Source: Semisulcospira habei
Taxonomy: Eukaryota > Mollusca > Gastropoda > Semisulcospiridae
NCBI GenBank assembly: GCA_036245525.1
Contig: BTPG01000005.1
Location: 118,364,007 to 118,428,006, forward strand
Reading direction: 5' to 3'
DNA: 64,000 nt
The first letter of the stretch is position 1, and the number at the start of each line of letters is the position of its first letter. Positions 11,386 through 22,902 of this stretch are shown piece by piece. The notes below the pieces were generated by a model that worked only from the letters and a program-made list of their open reading frames with translations, searched no databases and was not told where the DNA came from. A program made the translations under genes and the position numbers.

Positions 11386-11560
11386 CTCTTTTGAGACGTG
11401 CCGCAACGCGCAATGCGGCAATGCGACACGTTTCGAAAGTGTTAAATGCCAAAGATCCCCAGCCGTCAAAGGAACATTGGATACAAACTGGTTTCTTCAG
11501 GAGGCATAGATCCTCATGATTCCCCACAACTGCGAGGGCTCATGAGGATCATATACCACA
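11382..11560. repeat. Adjacent HP-A unit, right end decayed
   Basis: Starts at the TTAA ending the previous unit (ttaactcttttgagacg). Contains an HP-A hairpin at 11501-11556 (gaggcatagatcctcatga / tcatgaggatcatatacc). Confidence 0.65.
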
Positions 11561-11940
11561 GTTGGGTGGTGTTCGATGTTTCTCTGCAGTGAACGAGTCG
11601 AAGCTATTCAGCTTGCATTTTAGAATCATCTTCCACAGTCCATGAACAATCAGAGATATTAACCATTTAAATTGTTGCCAACTCTCTAGCACAGGACGCT
11701 TCGGCGCTGATTATGGTCGATCCGTCTCCAACAGTGGAAGTGATTTCGAGCTATTTACATGTACAGCAACACGGAGTCCAACCACCGACTGAGACATGTC
11801 CGCCAAGACATTCAGCCCTACAGCCATTCCAATTATGGTTTTAGTTTGGGACTACCGTGAGCTGTGACAGGAAGTGCGGTCTTGGCGATCCTGTCCGTGG
11901 CGATTCGTACGGTCTTTTAGCAGTACAATTCCATCTGCTT

Positions 11941-12012
11941 GAGGCATACATTCTCATGAGCCCCTGCATTCGTATGTGAATGCAGGGGCCCATGAGAATC
12001 CACGCATTTTGC
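11941..12012. repeat. HP-A palindrome
   Basis: gaggcatacattctcatgagcc / ggcccatgagaatccacgc around gcattcgtatgtgaatgc. The inner arms were extended or changed together. Confidence 0.9.
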
Positions 12013-12330
12013 TTGAATAGAACAGCTTGACATATAATGTATCCGTATCTACATTTGTGGTCCCCATGTAAAGGAACTCATTAGTGGAGTGTAAACAGGA
12101 CTGCCTGAGACTGACGCAGAGGAACTTGAAAGCTGACTTATTTGGTTGTTTGGGATATTTGTTCTGTTTTCTTTTCAAACATCACGTGGGCAAGAAAATA
12201 CTCGGCCTGAGAAAGCAAAACGATCAAGCAAAGAACAAAAAACGAGAAAGAAACGCAGAAACATACATAGTTACAAATAAACAAAGAAACAAAGAGAAAA
12301 AAAAAAAAAAACCCAAACAAACACACAGAC

Positions 12331-12907
12331 CCTCGCGCTGGGACCATACGGCGTTGAGGCGCGTCCCCTGGGTGGTGGATAGGGGGTCCCTCGTGAGAGG
12401 GGTGCACCGAATGAAATAAGGTGCCGTGAACCAACATGGTCTAAGGGAAGGTGACCCCGACAGAAAACCCCTGGTCCTCCTAGTAAGGGGGTTGGGCGTG
12501 GGGGTAGCTTCCCCACCCTGCAAAAAAGGAAATAGCTACAAAAACGCCGACGAAAAGACTAACAGTAATTCCTTTCCTGGAGGAGGAAGGTTCTTCTACT
12601 AGAAGACTTATGACGTCCTGTGGTGAAAGCCGGAAGTCTTCGGAAGCCACAGGACCGAGCCGCCTCTCTCTATCCAGGGATACAACCATGGGCACATGGA
12701 ACGTCAAGACCATGTACCAGAAACCCCCAGGGAAAGAGGAAAAGAGGTAGGCCGAGAAACTCCTGGCGTCGAGACCTCCAAGCAGACATCAAGAGACTGG
12801 GAACCACCTGGAGTAGAATCGAAGGAGAAGCACAGGACAGGAGTTGCTGGAGGTCTCTCGTCGACGGCCTATACCCGGGTAGGGGTGACAGGCGTAAGTA
12901 AGTAAGT
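12331..12907 (+). mobile_element. LINE A internal-deletion derivative
   Basis: 577-bp element. It starts at the exact LINE A 5' end (ccctcgcgctgggaccata) and includes the 5' leader and the first 11 codons of the ORF (MGTWNVKTMYQ near 12689-12721). It then joins directly to the last coding part (residues around GKRKRGRP, RNSWRRDLQ) and ends in (taag)n. A perfect 12-bp target duplication, aaacacacagac, flanks it at 12319-12330 and 12908-12919. All of the endonuclease core and the RT is missing. Either it was mobilised in trans as a short element or it was deleted after insertion. Confidence 0.93.
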
Positions 12908-13016
12908 AAACACACAGACAAATACACAGAAAAACACAGACAAAACACACACAAAACAAACCCTAACCCCCCCCCCCCTCCCAACCAATCGGCCAGACGA
13001 CCAATCACTGAGCCGA

Positions 13017-13140
13017 CCAACCAACCAACCAACCAACCAACCAACCAACCAACCAACCAACCAACCAACCAACCAACCAACCAACCAACCAACCAACCAA
13101 CCAACCAACCAACCAACCAAGCAACCAAGTAACCAAGCAA
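13017..13140 (+). repeat. (AACC)n microsatellite
   Basis: About 120 bp of ccaa tetranucleotide. An antisense frame through it is an artefact. Confidence 0.97.
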
Positions 13141-13177
13141 CCAACCAGCACGCCCGCTTGCCTGGCAATCAGCTATT

Positions 13178-13261
13178 CAAACAAACAAACAAACAAACAA
13201 ACAAACAAACAAACAAACAAACAAACAAACAAAAAACAAACAAACAAACAAACAAACAAAC
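13178..13261 (+). repeat. (AAAC)n microsatellite
   Basis: About 84 bp of caaa tetranucleotide. Confidence 0.97.
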
Positions 13262-13281
13262 ATTAATTTGGAAACAAATGT

Positions 13282-13344
13282 TTAACCCTTTAAGTGGGTG
13301 TCTGTAGCGGTTTGTAAAACCGCTACCGTCAAGCAAAGGGTTAA
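13282..13344. mobile_element. HP-F minimal element, 63 bp
   Basis: TTAA-ccctttaagtg ... aagcaaaggg-TTAA with the core gtagcggttt / aaaccgctac. The shortest complete TTAA-bounded palindrome here. Confidence 0.88.
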
Positions 13345-13544
13345 TTCCTCTTCGTCATGTGTCGTCCGGACTGACATTCATAGGGCATGCTCTTTGCCAA
13401 CAAGGTCTTTGCGAAGGTCTGACTAATTAAGGTTTAGTACTCATGACGACATGTCCGCCTACAGAATGCCAGCTGAATACTGTTGGCGCCGAACGACACA
13501 TTGCACCTAAGGGCCTCGGAGTGATGGTATCAGTAATATTACTA

Positions 13545-13643
13545 TACGGCTTACGAGCAAAGGAAATGCGACAGTTTTTGAATAATCGGAAACACTTTTT
13601 CCGACGATTTAAAAAAGTCGCATTTCTTTTGCTTGTCACTATA
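13545..13643. repeat. HP-D palindrome
   Basis: Arms gagcaaaggaaatgcgac / gtcgcatttcttttgct, inner aatcggaaacac / ttttccgacgatt. Confidence 0.9.
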
Positions 13644-13979
13644 ATACAATAGAACCTGTTTTGAGAAATCACGTTTGTTGGCTAGGGAAAAAAGTGGCCT
13701 TATGAGACAGTTTTTTTTTCTTCAATATAAGTCTTGAACGGCAAAAAGTGTCACCTGTCATTAAAGACTATCATTTAGGTGGCTACAGCCAGCTAAATGA
13801 GGGCCTTTATTGGGAGGTGATTTCTCATCTTTTGTATTTTCATTTAAAATCTTTTTTCATATGTATAGAAAACAATCCTATTTACATCTCTATCCTTCCT
13901 GTTGGTTGTAAACTGAAAACTGTATTGTTTCTTATTTTGAAGCGTGTTGTTAGTTATTTTACAACCAAAGTTAAATAAA

Positions 13980-14065
13980 TCATGACAGTCCAAGGGCCTC
14001 GCCAGAATAGCTTTGCGCGCTTGGCGCGCCAAGCTATTCTGGCGACACCCTTGAACTATCATGTT
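13980..14065. repeat. HP-C hairpin
   Basis: tcatgacagtccaagggcctcgcc and its complement around agctttgcgcgcttggcgcgccaagct. Note the ggcctcgcc / ggcgacacc arm variant. Confidence 0.87.
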
Positions 14066-14675
14066 CGCTTGATCACTGGACAAGTATATAGTCTTTAGGC
14101 GTCATTTTCCAAACTTATTAGTTTAGACCACAGTGCTTAACGTTTTACTAAATGTACATAGTTTAGAATTGCGTTGATCGCAGTTCACTGAGACATGGAA
14201 ACCAGAGTCTGTACATTTGGGAGGAGTCCCGGTGTCTCAGTGGGCCTTGTGGAGTCACCCCTACCACCATCCACCAAAAAATGGCGTGTCACCCTACACC
14301 CTCATTTTGCCTCTGGTTTTTGTCTAACTATGCGGAGACATGGTGCACGGCCAAAATGACCAGAGGCTACGGATTTTTTTTCTCTTTTTAACGAACAAGA
14401 AAGTCTTCCCTGTTTACCGCATTTGGTCGAGCCGAGAGGTGATTAAAGAAACTTGCCCCCACCCTACCCTCTCGCCATCCACCACCCTTTCCTCTCCGGA
14501 TAAAAGACCTTTGGGCCAAAAATGGACAAATAAGCACAGTTAGCTGCTTCTTTTGAATATTCTTTCGGTGGTCGAAATGTTTTTTGTCAACTTGAATTCT
14601 GCGTTAATGTCTGCAGTGTATTTCTACCCAGATTCTATCTCTGAGTTCGGTTATAGAAGGTTGTTTTTTTCTTTT

Positions 14676-14706
<31 letters not shown>

Positions 14707-15002
14707 TGTCCATTTTTAGTTCTGTTTTCGCTTCTGAGTATTTCATGCATACTGTGATTTGTGCATGTTTGCCTAGAAATTTCTTGTTAGTCGTGCTTTC
14801 TACGTTTTATTTGTCTGGTTGTTTCTTGTTTTTAGAAGCGCAGGAATGACATTGGCCTGAAGTGCTCTGATTGGCAAAGGTCGGGTCCAGCGTCCAGTCC
14901 ACAAGTTCGAGCCTAATGACCTCCCTCCTTCGTGGTAGACTGACGCAAAACCCGACAGCATCCCTTGTCTGAGCCGAAGAACGGCTGTAAATGAAAAGCC
15001 GG
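14066..15002. other. No gene recognised
   Basis: Contains a (GT)n-G run at 14676-14706. No frame shows convincing protein character. Confidence 0.55.
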
Positions 15003-15066
15003 CAAGAGGCATAGATCCTCAATCGGCCCTGCAACCTGGGGGGCGCATGAGGATCTATGCCTCTTG
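15003..15066. repeat. HP-A palindrome
   Basis: Outer arms caagaggcatagatcctc / gaggatctatgcctcttg perfect; inner arms diverged (aatcgg / gcgcatga). Confidence 0.92.
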
Positions 15067-15230
15067 CAGATATCAGACGTTCAGTGAAATCCTTTTCTTT
15101 TCAGTTGGGTCTCCATTGTCTTTACCTTGCCGCTTACCCTGAAGCGGACTCGTGCACGGACTAAATAGGGACCCGACCGCAGAACTATCGCGGACAGCCT
15201 CAGATCTCAGTTCTGAACTGAAACCAAACG

Positions 15231-15298
15231 TGTGCTGGTCTGTGATTTCGCACCTTACGGCTTCCAGCAGTATGGTCCAAAATCACAGATCAGCACAC
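15231..15298. repeat. HP-E palindrome
   Basis: tgtgctggtctgtgattt / aaatcacagatcagcaca around a loop near ccagcag. Confidence 0.9.
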
Positions 15299-15602
15299 GA
15301 ACAGATCTTCAGCGTTTCAGTCAGTCAGTACAAGCGGCATTAATTCTCATCAAACTCTTGCAGCCAAAGCGGCACATGAAAATGTAAGATTCTTGCCGGC
15401 AGAGACATAAGATTGATGATGCTTGCCGGTCGGTGGATACGAGCTTCCTGTTTTCAACTCGTTCGAGACGAGCCACATCCGGATGCGCGGCGAAAAGCAG
15501 CGTATCTGACTCAGGCAGCACGTCTCGAGTGTGTTAGTGTATTTTTCCCGGGAACAGACGGAGGAAGTCACTGAGTTTGACTGCAGTCAGTACAGTGAGC
15601 GG

Positions 15603-15710
15603 CCCAGTAGACAAAAGTCCTCTGGCCCACGACGGCCGCAGTGGGCCCGCGCACGGCCGTGCGCGGGCCTACTGCGGCCGTCGTGGGCCAGAGGACTTTT
15701 TGCTACTGGG
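15603..15710. repeat. HP-B palindrome, best copy
   Basis: 108-bp almost perfect palindrome from cccagtag to ctactggg. Arms cctctggcccacgacggcc / ggccgtcgtgggccagagg; centre gcgcacggccgtgcgc. Only a few unpaired positions. Confidence 0.96.
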
Positions 15711-16190
15711 GGAGTGAGTGGAGTAGAGACGGGGGGAGGGCCTTACAACCCAAAAAGTGTGAGAATTCGGAAAATTCCCTCGAGGGAAACGAAACGGATT
15801 CTGCCTTATTCTTTCAGGGAAAAAGAGGGTTTTGCATGCCGCTCATCTTGTCCGTGTTAAAGTCTCATTTTCTGTCCCGTCTTTCTGTGTCTGTAATTGG
15901 CTCCATTAGAAAGGGAACATTCAATCTGGGTTTCGGTTGTATTTCAATTCGTTTAGCATGCTAACAGAGTGTTCGGATGCTGTGAATAGAATACTGATTT
16001 AATCTTATAACTTGCAAAGAACACCTACAAATCCAGAAAACTCAATCCCGCCCCCCCCCCCCCCCAACCCCGTCTTCTTCCCTAACCATCCTGCACCGGC
16101 CACCACAACAGCCACCTCCAGAGCACCACAACGCGGACAGCGAAAAAAATGGGTTGTAATGTTTCTTTTGATGCATTAGAAAAACAGCGG
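15711..16190. other. No gene recognised
   Basis: Holds a C run at 16050-16066 and no recognisable element. Confidence 0.5.
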
Positions 16191-16285
16191 CTAACCCTTT
16201 GCGTGAATCGGTAGCGGTTTTTAGTCGCCATGATTCCTGTAGGAATCATTGCGACTAAAACCGATACCGACACGCAAGGGGTTAA
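16191..16285. mobile_element. HP-F element
   Basis: taaccctttgcgtg ... cacgcaaggggttaa with gtagcggtttttagtcg and its complement. Centre gattcctgtaggaatca. Right end has TTAA (16282-16285); left end reads CTAA. Confidence 0.9.
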
Positions 16286-16400
16286 AGACAAACGCAAGTT
16301 CGCATTCTGTCCTAGGGGAATGTAACTTTCATTTCTTATTGATTTATTGATTAATTTTTCTTATTTATTTCTTTACTTATTTTTTTTTAATAAAACTTTA

Positions 16401-16401
16401 C

Positions 16402-16444
<43 letters not shown>

Positions 16445-16445
16445 T
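16401..16445 (+). repeat. (AGTT)n microsatellite
   Basis: About 11 units of tagt. Confidence 0.95.
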
Positions 16446-16775
16446 TGATCTCACAATCTATTTATCTTTCCGTTTGAACAAAATGGCTGCTGAAAAAAAA
16501 AATCACCTGACCAAAGAACAAGGATACGCGGGGGCACAAGGATCGAAACATGGATGGGAATAGGATTATTACAAATAGGCTGGCAAATTGTTCACAGCAG
16601 ACCCATAAATAGTATGTGTTTCTAGGCATGTATAAACTAATTCCAAGAAATCAAACAGTAAGAGTGTAGTTTTTGGACAAGTTTGACTCATTCGTGTATC
16701 CGGATGCCGTTCGTCTCGAATGAGTTAAGAAATGCTCAACAGACTTTGTGTCTTGTCGTGCATGTGTTTCAAATA

Positions 16776-16867
16776 TACTGACGACCAAAAGAAATGCGAC
16801 ATTTTGGGAATCATCGGAAACACTGTTTGAATCCCAAAATGTCGCATTTCTTTTGCTCGTCAGTGTA
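16776..16867. repeat. HP-D palindrome with TA ends
   Basis: Begins ta-ctgacgaccaaaag and ends ttttgctcgtcagtgta. The outermost bases are ta on both sides. A short deletion removed part of the right inner arm. Confidence 0.9.
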
Positions 16868-16923
16868 TGACTGCGTTCTTTATGGCTTCATCGGGAAAGT
16901 TGGCTTTCCTTCGTTACGTTTTG

Positions 16924-17150
16924 TCTGAAGACATCATTCAAGTTCAGGAGACAGACTGTCTGTGATAGTTCCAGGGTGGTGCCAAAATAGCTTGGCGCCT
17001 AGCGAGATTAACAAATTGTTATCTGAAGACGTCATTCTAGTTCAGGAGACAGATTGGCCATGATAGTTCAAGGCTAGTGTCAAAATAGCTTGGCTCCTAG
17101 CGGCGCCAAGCTATTCTGGCACAACCCTTGAACTACCATGGACGATTCAC
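16924..17150. repeat. HP-C copy with duplicated left arm
   Basis: A left arm of about 98 bp (tctgaagac...agcttggcgcctagcg, from 16924) is repeated from 17022, then a single right arm follows (ggcgccaagctattctggc to 17150). The two left arms differ at several sites, so the duplication is not recent. Confidence 0.82.
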
Positions 17151-17792
17151 ATTGAATCGTTTTACGTGTGGATGTACATTTAAAAAAAAAAAAAAGAAGT
17201 TGAATATAATTATCTCTTACTTAGACGGGACATTATACATGTAATTACTCGTTTATGGGATAATTCTTTTGAATGTTGAATATTTTTGTGGTGTGTCGCG
17301 GCCAAAATGATAATGTACATTTCAGTTGCACTTGGGGCTATTGGGAATCCAAATATACAATGAACGTTTTGCACTACGTACGTGTATACATAACATATGT
17401 CAATTAATTGCCGGTGGCACTGATTCCAAAACTAGCCAAATAAATTTTCGACTCTGGAAGAATATTGTTTCGCTGTTAAAAAAAAGTCTCTTCACATCTG
17501 GGTGATTTTAGACAAAAACAAAACAAAACAAAAAACAACACCAAACAAACAAACAAACAACCCTCTTTAAACTTGAAAAATAATGATCTAAAGACCTAAC
17601 CATACATTTATTACAAAAGTTTTCCTATGGGAGTTTGACATACTAATCTAACAATAGGTGTTGCTATGCTTGTATTAAAAATATGTTTGAACTAAGTTTC
17701 CTGATAGATCATCAGTATTTATATCATTTTGTCAGAACAACTGTGCTATAATTTGGCATTGTTTCGTTGTGCATCAGTGTTTTCGGATTCAT
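17151..17792. other. No gene recognised
   Basis: AT-rich sequence with A runs near 17182 and an AAAC stretch near 17520-17560. Confidence 0.5.
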
Positions 17793-17797
17793 CCTCT

Positions 17798-18521
17798 TGT
17801 TACGTTTGCGGTTGTGTCAGTTATTTTTTGAGAGCATATGTGTGTTGACCATAGGAAAGTTATATAAGAATTACGTACTTTTTCAGTAGGATTCATTTTC
17901 TTTTGCTTGGAGAATTGCGATCGATTTCTGTTGTGTAGCTAAAATGACGCGTCTTTTCGTTGCATTGTCGCTGGGGTCCGACCTACATTAGACTGGAAGG
18001 TTCTAGTAGCGGCGCGATTATTCTAGTGACCTCAAATATGACGTCAAAGTTGTTGGGTTCATTTCGCAACATTTTATCGGATGCGCCTAGACGTTAGTAG
18101 AAAAGTGTATATTGATCTAGAGTGTTCTTTTTAATGAATATTAATGAGTTTTGGTTACGCTTTCTTTTCTGATTGGTTGAGTTGTGTGAATTTGCTCATT
18201 TGTTCTGGAAATCTGAAATAGTATAAAAGGGTCTGTTAGCGAATTATGTGCGTACATTGTATGAGAGACGCAGTGTGTCAAAAGTATTGATGCATTGTAG
18301 AGGAGACAGTGTATCAGTGTGGATGCATTTTTGGACGCATTGTGCTAAGAGTACATCGTGAAAATAAAATACTGTTGGAAATGTTAGTCTAGTGTGGTTC
18401 AGTTTTAACCTTGTGCCACGTGTGACGAGTTGCAGCTGAGTGAAGTTTCTTTACAAGAACCCTACGTGAGCGCGTCTGGTGTGATAGTGTATCATACTAC
18501 GACTAAGACTACCACGTAACA
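17798..18521 (+). mobile_element. Solo LTR of an LTR retrotransposon
   Basis: 724 bp. Begins TGTTACGT and ends ACGTAACA, a perfect 8-bp terminal inverted repeat of the TG...CA type. A 5-bp target duplication CCTCT lies at 17793-17797 and 18522-18526. Inside are a TATA box (tataaaagg, 18222-18230) and a polyadenylation signal (aataaa, 18363-18368) in the same orientation and about 140 bp apart, as expected for U3-R-U5. No internal gag or pol sequence adjoins it, so it is a solo LTR left by recombination between two LTRs. The superfamily cannot be told from the LTR alone. Confidence 0.93.
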
Positions 18522-18770
18522 CCTCTCATCATTCTATAACAAATAATAATAAAAAAATTCTGTGTGTTTTCCTGAAATATTTACATTGTACCTGATTCAG
18601 TGATACATTGATCTGGTAGTTCGCTAAATGGCATATCCTTTGGCGGTATCACTGACAAACGCTCACGACGATTTATTAACGAAAGTTAAGGAATGGGAAT
18701 ACACGTTTAACGGGAATTAAAACATTTTAATAAAAAGACGGTTCAAATAAAATCAAAAGTTGTACATGTA

Positions 18771-18850
18771 TGTGTGCTGATCTGACATTTTTTACCCTGT
18801 GGCTCTCGGCTCTTTGGTTAAAAAAAAAAAAATCACAGGCCAGCACACAC
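18771..18850. repeat. HP-E palindrome, decayed centre
   Basis: tgtgtgctgatctg / caggccagcacaca outer arms, with an A-run expansion at 18820-18831. Confidence 0.8.
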
Positions 18851-19080
18851 GTATGACATTTCAAGTGAAAAACAGTTCAAGTAATTTATTCGTGTGCACA
18901 ATCTGCTCAGCTGAGTGAAAAAATCAGTTAATTAACACTTTATCCCACCTTGCGGTCAGACGACCGCAAAAACTTCAAAATTCCACTCTAAACTGGCCAG
19001 GGGACAAACATTATCATTTTCCATCCCACAGCCAAGACTAATATTTTCAAACAGTTCACAAAGGCATACAAAGTCCGCAG

Positions 19081-19170
19081 AATTCAAGGGTCGTGCATGA
19101 TCAGCTTGGCGCCTGTCAAGACGCCAAGCTGATCAGGCACGACCCTTGAACTTCCACGGTCGATCTATCC
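19081..19170. repeat. HP-C hairpin
   Basis: attcaagggtcgtgc / gcacgacccttgaa around gatcagcttggcgcctg. Both arms share the tcgtgc / gcacga variant. Confidence 0.92.
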
Positions 19171-19500
19171 TTCTGTCGCTGTTGCTGAAAGGGGACGAGG
19201 TATATAGCGTGCGAGAAGGATCAGTTGATGGAAGTTGATCGCATTTTGCGCAAAGGGCGACAACTAATCGCCGATTATGACACCATTGCTGTTAGGCACA
19301 ATCCGATTTGAGGAAATCACCTCCCTCCCGAGGAAAAATGTGGGATTAAACCGAGAGTGATTTTCGACATCTTTGCTTTGTCTGCCCCAGGTTATACATG
19401 TATCACTGATATTCGTGTATTCTTTCTTCGTTCAAATCCACGTAGGCCTGCTTAGTGTAATGTACTTGAAAGGATGAGATTTGTTGCCAAAAATGCTTGC

Positions 19501-19539
19501 GTGCGCGCGCGCGCGTGCCTGTTATGCTGTGTTGTGTTG

Positions 19540-19598
<59 letters not shown>

Positions 19599-19646
19599 GT
19601 GTGTGTTTGTGCATGCGCGCGCGTGCGTGCGTGTGTGCGTTTCTTG

Positions 19647-19714
<68 letters not shown>
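19501..19714 (+). repeat. (TG)n/(CG)n microsatellite
   Basis: Alternating purine-pyrimidine tract of about 214 bp with gcgcgcgc patches; a potential Z-DNA former. Frames reading CVCV are artefacts. Confidence 0.97.
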
Positions 19715-19721
<7 letters not shown>

Positions 19722-19734
19722 AAAGCTTGCCTCT

Positions 19735-19844
19735 GATTATTTATTAATTAATTGAATTAATGAGTTAACGAATTAATTAATTAATTAATTCATTCATTCA
19801 TTCATTCATTCATTCATTCATTCATTCATTCATTCATTCATTCG
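19735..19844 (+). repeat. (TTAA)n then (TTCA)n repeat
   Basis: About 50 bp of degenerate attaatta followed by about 56 bp of pure ttca. Confidence 0.95.
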
Positions 19845-20059
19845 TAAGGTTTTAAATGCGTTGTCGTGAGTATGACACACCTAAAAATATTGCTGATTTT
19901 GAGGTCTTTGTTCATCTTGAAGGTTGTATCTACGATGGGAACATTTTACAAAAATCAGAGCCCAAAGTTCAACCTCAATGGAAATCAATCCAAACTAACT
20001 GCGTAAGCCTAAATCTGTGTCTATGTTGGTGGTCACTTGTACAAATATACTTAATCTAT

Positions 20060-20259
20060 TTAACCGCAAAGCACATCTCCAAAATTTTAAGTGTCACTAA
20101 CGGCCAAGTACCAGTTGCAGGAGATGGATCGACCATGATACTTCCGTAGTGTCAGATTAGCTTGGCGCCTGAAGACGCAATTCTAATCTCTGGCACTATC
20201 CTTGACTTATCATGGTCGATCCATCTAATGCTGCAAGCCGTTGGGGCTAAATGGTTTAA
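20060..20259. mobile_element. HP-C unit, TTAA-bounded
   Basis: TTAA 20060-20063 and 20256-20259, about 200 bp. The hairpin 20116-20233 has gcaggagatggatcgacc / ggtcgatccatc arms; the core is damaged on the right (gacgcaattctaatc). Confidence 0.78.
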
Positions 20260-20508
20260 TCACTCCTATGACTGAAGTCTGATCGAACCTTTCTCGCAGT
20301 ACAAGCGACCTCATCCTCCCCCTCCCACTGCCCTACCGTCACCCCATCTCTATCTCTATTCTCCCCCTTATTCCCTCCGCCACCTCCTCCATCATCCTTA
20401 CATCCCCCGGAGCACCTGTGTGACATTATATCCATCGATAAGGAGGAAAAGATGGCGAAACGGATACCATCCTAGTTCATTTTTACATCGATTGCCTCAA
20501 AGGACGCA

Positions 20509-20537
20509 GGAGGCATAGATCCTCAGGATCTATACCG
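20509..20537. repeat. Collapsed HP-A hairpin
   Basis: aggcatagatcctcaggatctat: the outer arms remain but the entire inner stem and loop are gone. Confidence 0.7.
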
Positions 20538-21038
20538 CCGGCAAAGTCGTTATGCGCTGCGGACTCGCGAAGAACGCAGTCTTGTCCAGAGCATGTGAAA
20601 CTGTGTCTCTACGGGGAAGGGGTGTGCAAGGTGTTAAAGTCACGATGTAGCTCGGTTCATTTCTGCCTCATTAAAGCGACGTCGAAGCCCGCGGGTAAAA
20701 ATGGGAGCGGAAAATACCGCCACATCGTATAACGGTATTTAGGATGTGGAGAGTCCCTGAGTTTGTCATTTTTCATACCCGCTGACTTCTAAGGGACTCT
20801 TGGCTGAGATCGAGTCCTTTGCGTCAGTCTGCCACAAACGTGCATTTATGTAAGGGTTGCCGCATCTAATCTTAATTATGATCACGTACCCACGCGAATA
20901 TATTCATGATTTGGCTGTAGATTCGTGTTTATATTATATAGTTCGATATAGCTGTACATCTTGTACACACGGCACAATACTATGGTTTCCCATAAAATGC
21001 AGTGGCTGAACTGTACAGATATATAGTATCAATCTTTC
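20538..21038. other. No gene recognised
   Basis: Unique-looking sequence. No supported gene or repeat. Confidence 0.5.
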
Positions 21039-21217
21039 GCAACTCAAATACATCACATATACTAACGAGCAAAAGAAATGTGACATTTTTGGAATCATCG
21101 GAATTTCTGGCAACTCAAATACATCACATATATTGACAAGCAAAAGGGATGCGACACTAAAGAATATGTTTCCGATGATTCCCAAAATGACACATTTCTT
21201 TTGCTCGCCAGTGTATT
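21039..21217. repeat. HP-D copy with duplicated left arm
   Basis: About 71 bp including flank (gcaactcaaatacatcac to ggaatttctg) is repeated in direct orientation at 21039 and 21110, followed by one right arm ending ttttgctcgccagtgta. The shared flank shows that host sequence was duplicated together with the arm. Confidence 0.85.
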
Positions 21218-22418
21218 TATGATGCTTCCTGAGCAGTATTTGATAGAAAATGTGACAAGTGCTGTAGGAAGTATTTAATTGAAATGTCTTATGTCTAAAG
21301 CTGCTGCTCTTTACCCGAGACAGATTTCAAAACCTGACGTATTTTGCGGACAATATATGTGGTCTGATGTTGTTGATAAAATGCATATAATTATGTGTTT
21401 ATATCTTACATCAATCGTTAAGTCGAATGCAAATCAAAAATATCTTTAGAAAAAGAAAATATACTAACTTCGATTAAAAACGCGAAAAGTGTCTTTAAGT
21501 GTACACACAAACAAAGAGTCACCCTGACAGCAAAACAAGAAAATTTTATTTGTTGCTTACTTCAGATGTTCAGCCTACTGTCTGAGCTACCTTAACACCA
21601 AAAATTGGATGAGTTATCGCCCATGACTACCTTGGAGTACACAGGGTTTCATTATTAGTGAAAATAAACAAAACTGGACACACTCTGTGAAGCAAGTTTT
21701 ATGTGATATGTTTTAACACACAAGTTGTGTGGATTGCTTATAATGTTATTAACTGCCTCAAACGAAATTTGACTCGAAAAATTCATAAGAGAACCAGAAC
21801 TTCCGGTGCACACCATTTTCTTAATAAATCTTATTTAATTTAATGTGAATTACTTTCAAACCATTTTTTATGCTCCAGTGACTGACACAGAGATAAAAAA
21901 AAAAAAAACACACCCATATCCATTTGATCAGGTAAATATGGCCGCTAACCTTAAATAAAGAACTTTTTGATTTTCATGTTTATAGGTCATGTTGATTATT
22001 TAGGTGCCTTTGACAAACGAAAAGTAGGTCAAGACCAAACAGGCGGGATTTTCATGCACACGGACCCTAGTGACACTGCACATTGGTTGGCTTTCAGCTG
22101 TGACCTCTGCAGATGCTCCCCATTTCACTTTCAATATCCCGCGATGGTAGTGTCACTGATGACATCATAAGTCATCGATGTGAGATTTTTTAAGACTAAA
22201 CATTCTATTTGCACACGACGTAACACACTCTTCATAACATTTTCTAATAAATGGCGTCAGAATAACCCGGATTAAAGCATATTTACGAAGAAAAGCGCTA
22301 TGGTGAAAAATTCGCGTTTGTTTTGTTGATCAGTATAGAAATCGGTTCACAAAATTCTCAGCCACCCAGATTGTTCCCATGATAGAGAGATTTTTGTTGA
22401 TTGTTAGGCACGTTTGTT
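21218..22418. other. No gene recognised, 1.2 kb
   Basis: The longest stretch in the window without a recognised repeat. AT-rich and without frames of protein character. Confidence 0.5.
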
Positions 22419-22496
22419 TTAACCCCTTGACTAACAATACTGTTTAGAAAAGACGCGTAGTTGAGCGGTATCATCAACAGCTGTCAAGGGGTTTAA
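22419..22496. mobile_element. Small TTAA element
   Basis: TTAA-ccccttgac ... gtcaagggg(t)-TTAA, 78 bp, with 9-bp terminal inverted repeats and a non-palindromic interior. It shares its right TTAA with the next HP-C unit. Confidence 0.75.
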
Positions 22497-22718
22497 CCCA
22501 TATCATACTGAGGCTAAAAGCTTCAAATCTGTACACTGTTATATATACAAGCTACATTATAGTACTTACAGATAAAGATATAGACCAATGGCTTTAGTTC
22601 AAGGGTGGTGCCAGAATAGCTTGGCGCTTAGAGGCGCCAAGCTATTCTGGCACTACCCTTGAACTGTTTTAGTCAAGCTTGTTTCACACACTGGTGTATT
22701 CCGAATGATTTGGGTTAA
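22493..22718. mobile_element. HP-C unit, TTAA-bounded
   Basis: 226 bp between TTAA 22493-22496 and 22715-22718. Hairpin 22587-22675: agttcaagggtggtgcc / ggcactacccttgaact around gcttggcgcttagaggc. Left tail cccatatcatactgagg places it in the subfamily of 10846. Confidence 0.85.
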
Positions 22719-22902
22719 AGCTTGAGCTTGCCCTTAGCACCACGTGAATGTTCCGTGTTTACGTACAGTGTGTGAGTGAATGCGTGTGATTCACGTGAGC
22801 GTGCTTGTTGGGTTCAGTTCGCGGCTACATTCTGCGCATTGAGTTATATTATAAATATGAGAAATGCGCCATATAAATGCTATGCATTATTATTATTATT
22901 AA
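22719..22902 (+). mobile_element. L2/CR1-like 3' tail
   Basis: Closes gagaaatgcgccatataaatg then attattattattatt, matching 10690-10858 and the end of the L2-like insert at 38360. Confidence 0.6.

Noticed and set aside
12670..13168. Antisense frames rich in GWLV across 12.9-13.2 kb
   Set aside because: Translation of the AACC tetranucleotide repeat.
19474..19736. CVCV frames
   Set aside because: TG microsatellite translated in several frames.
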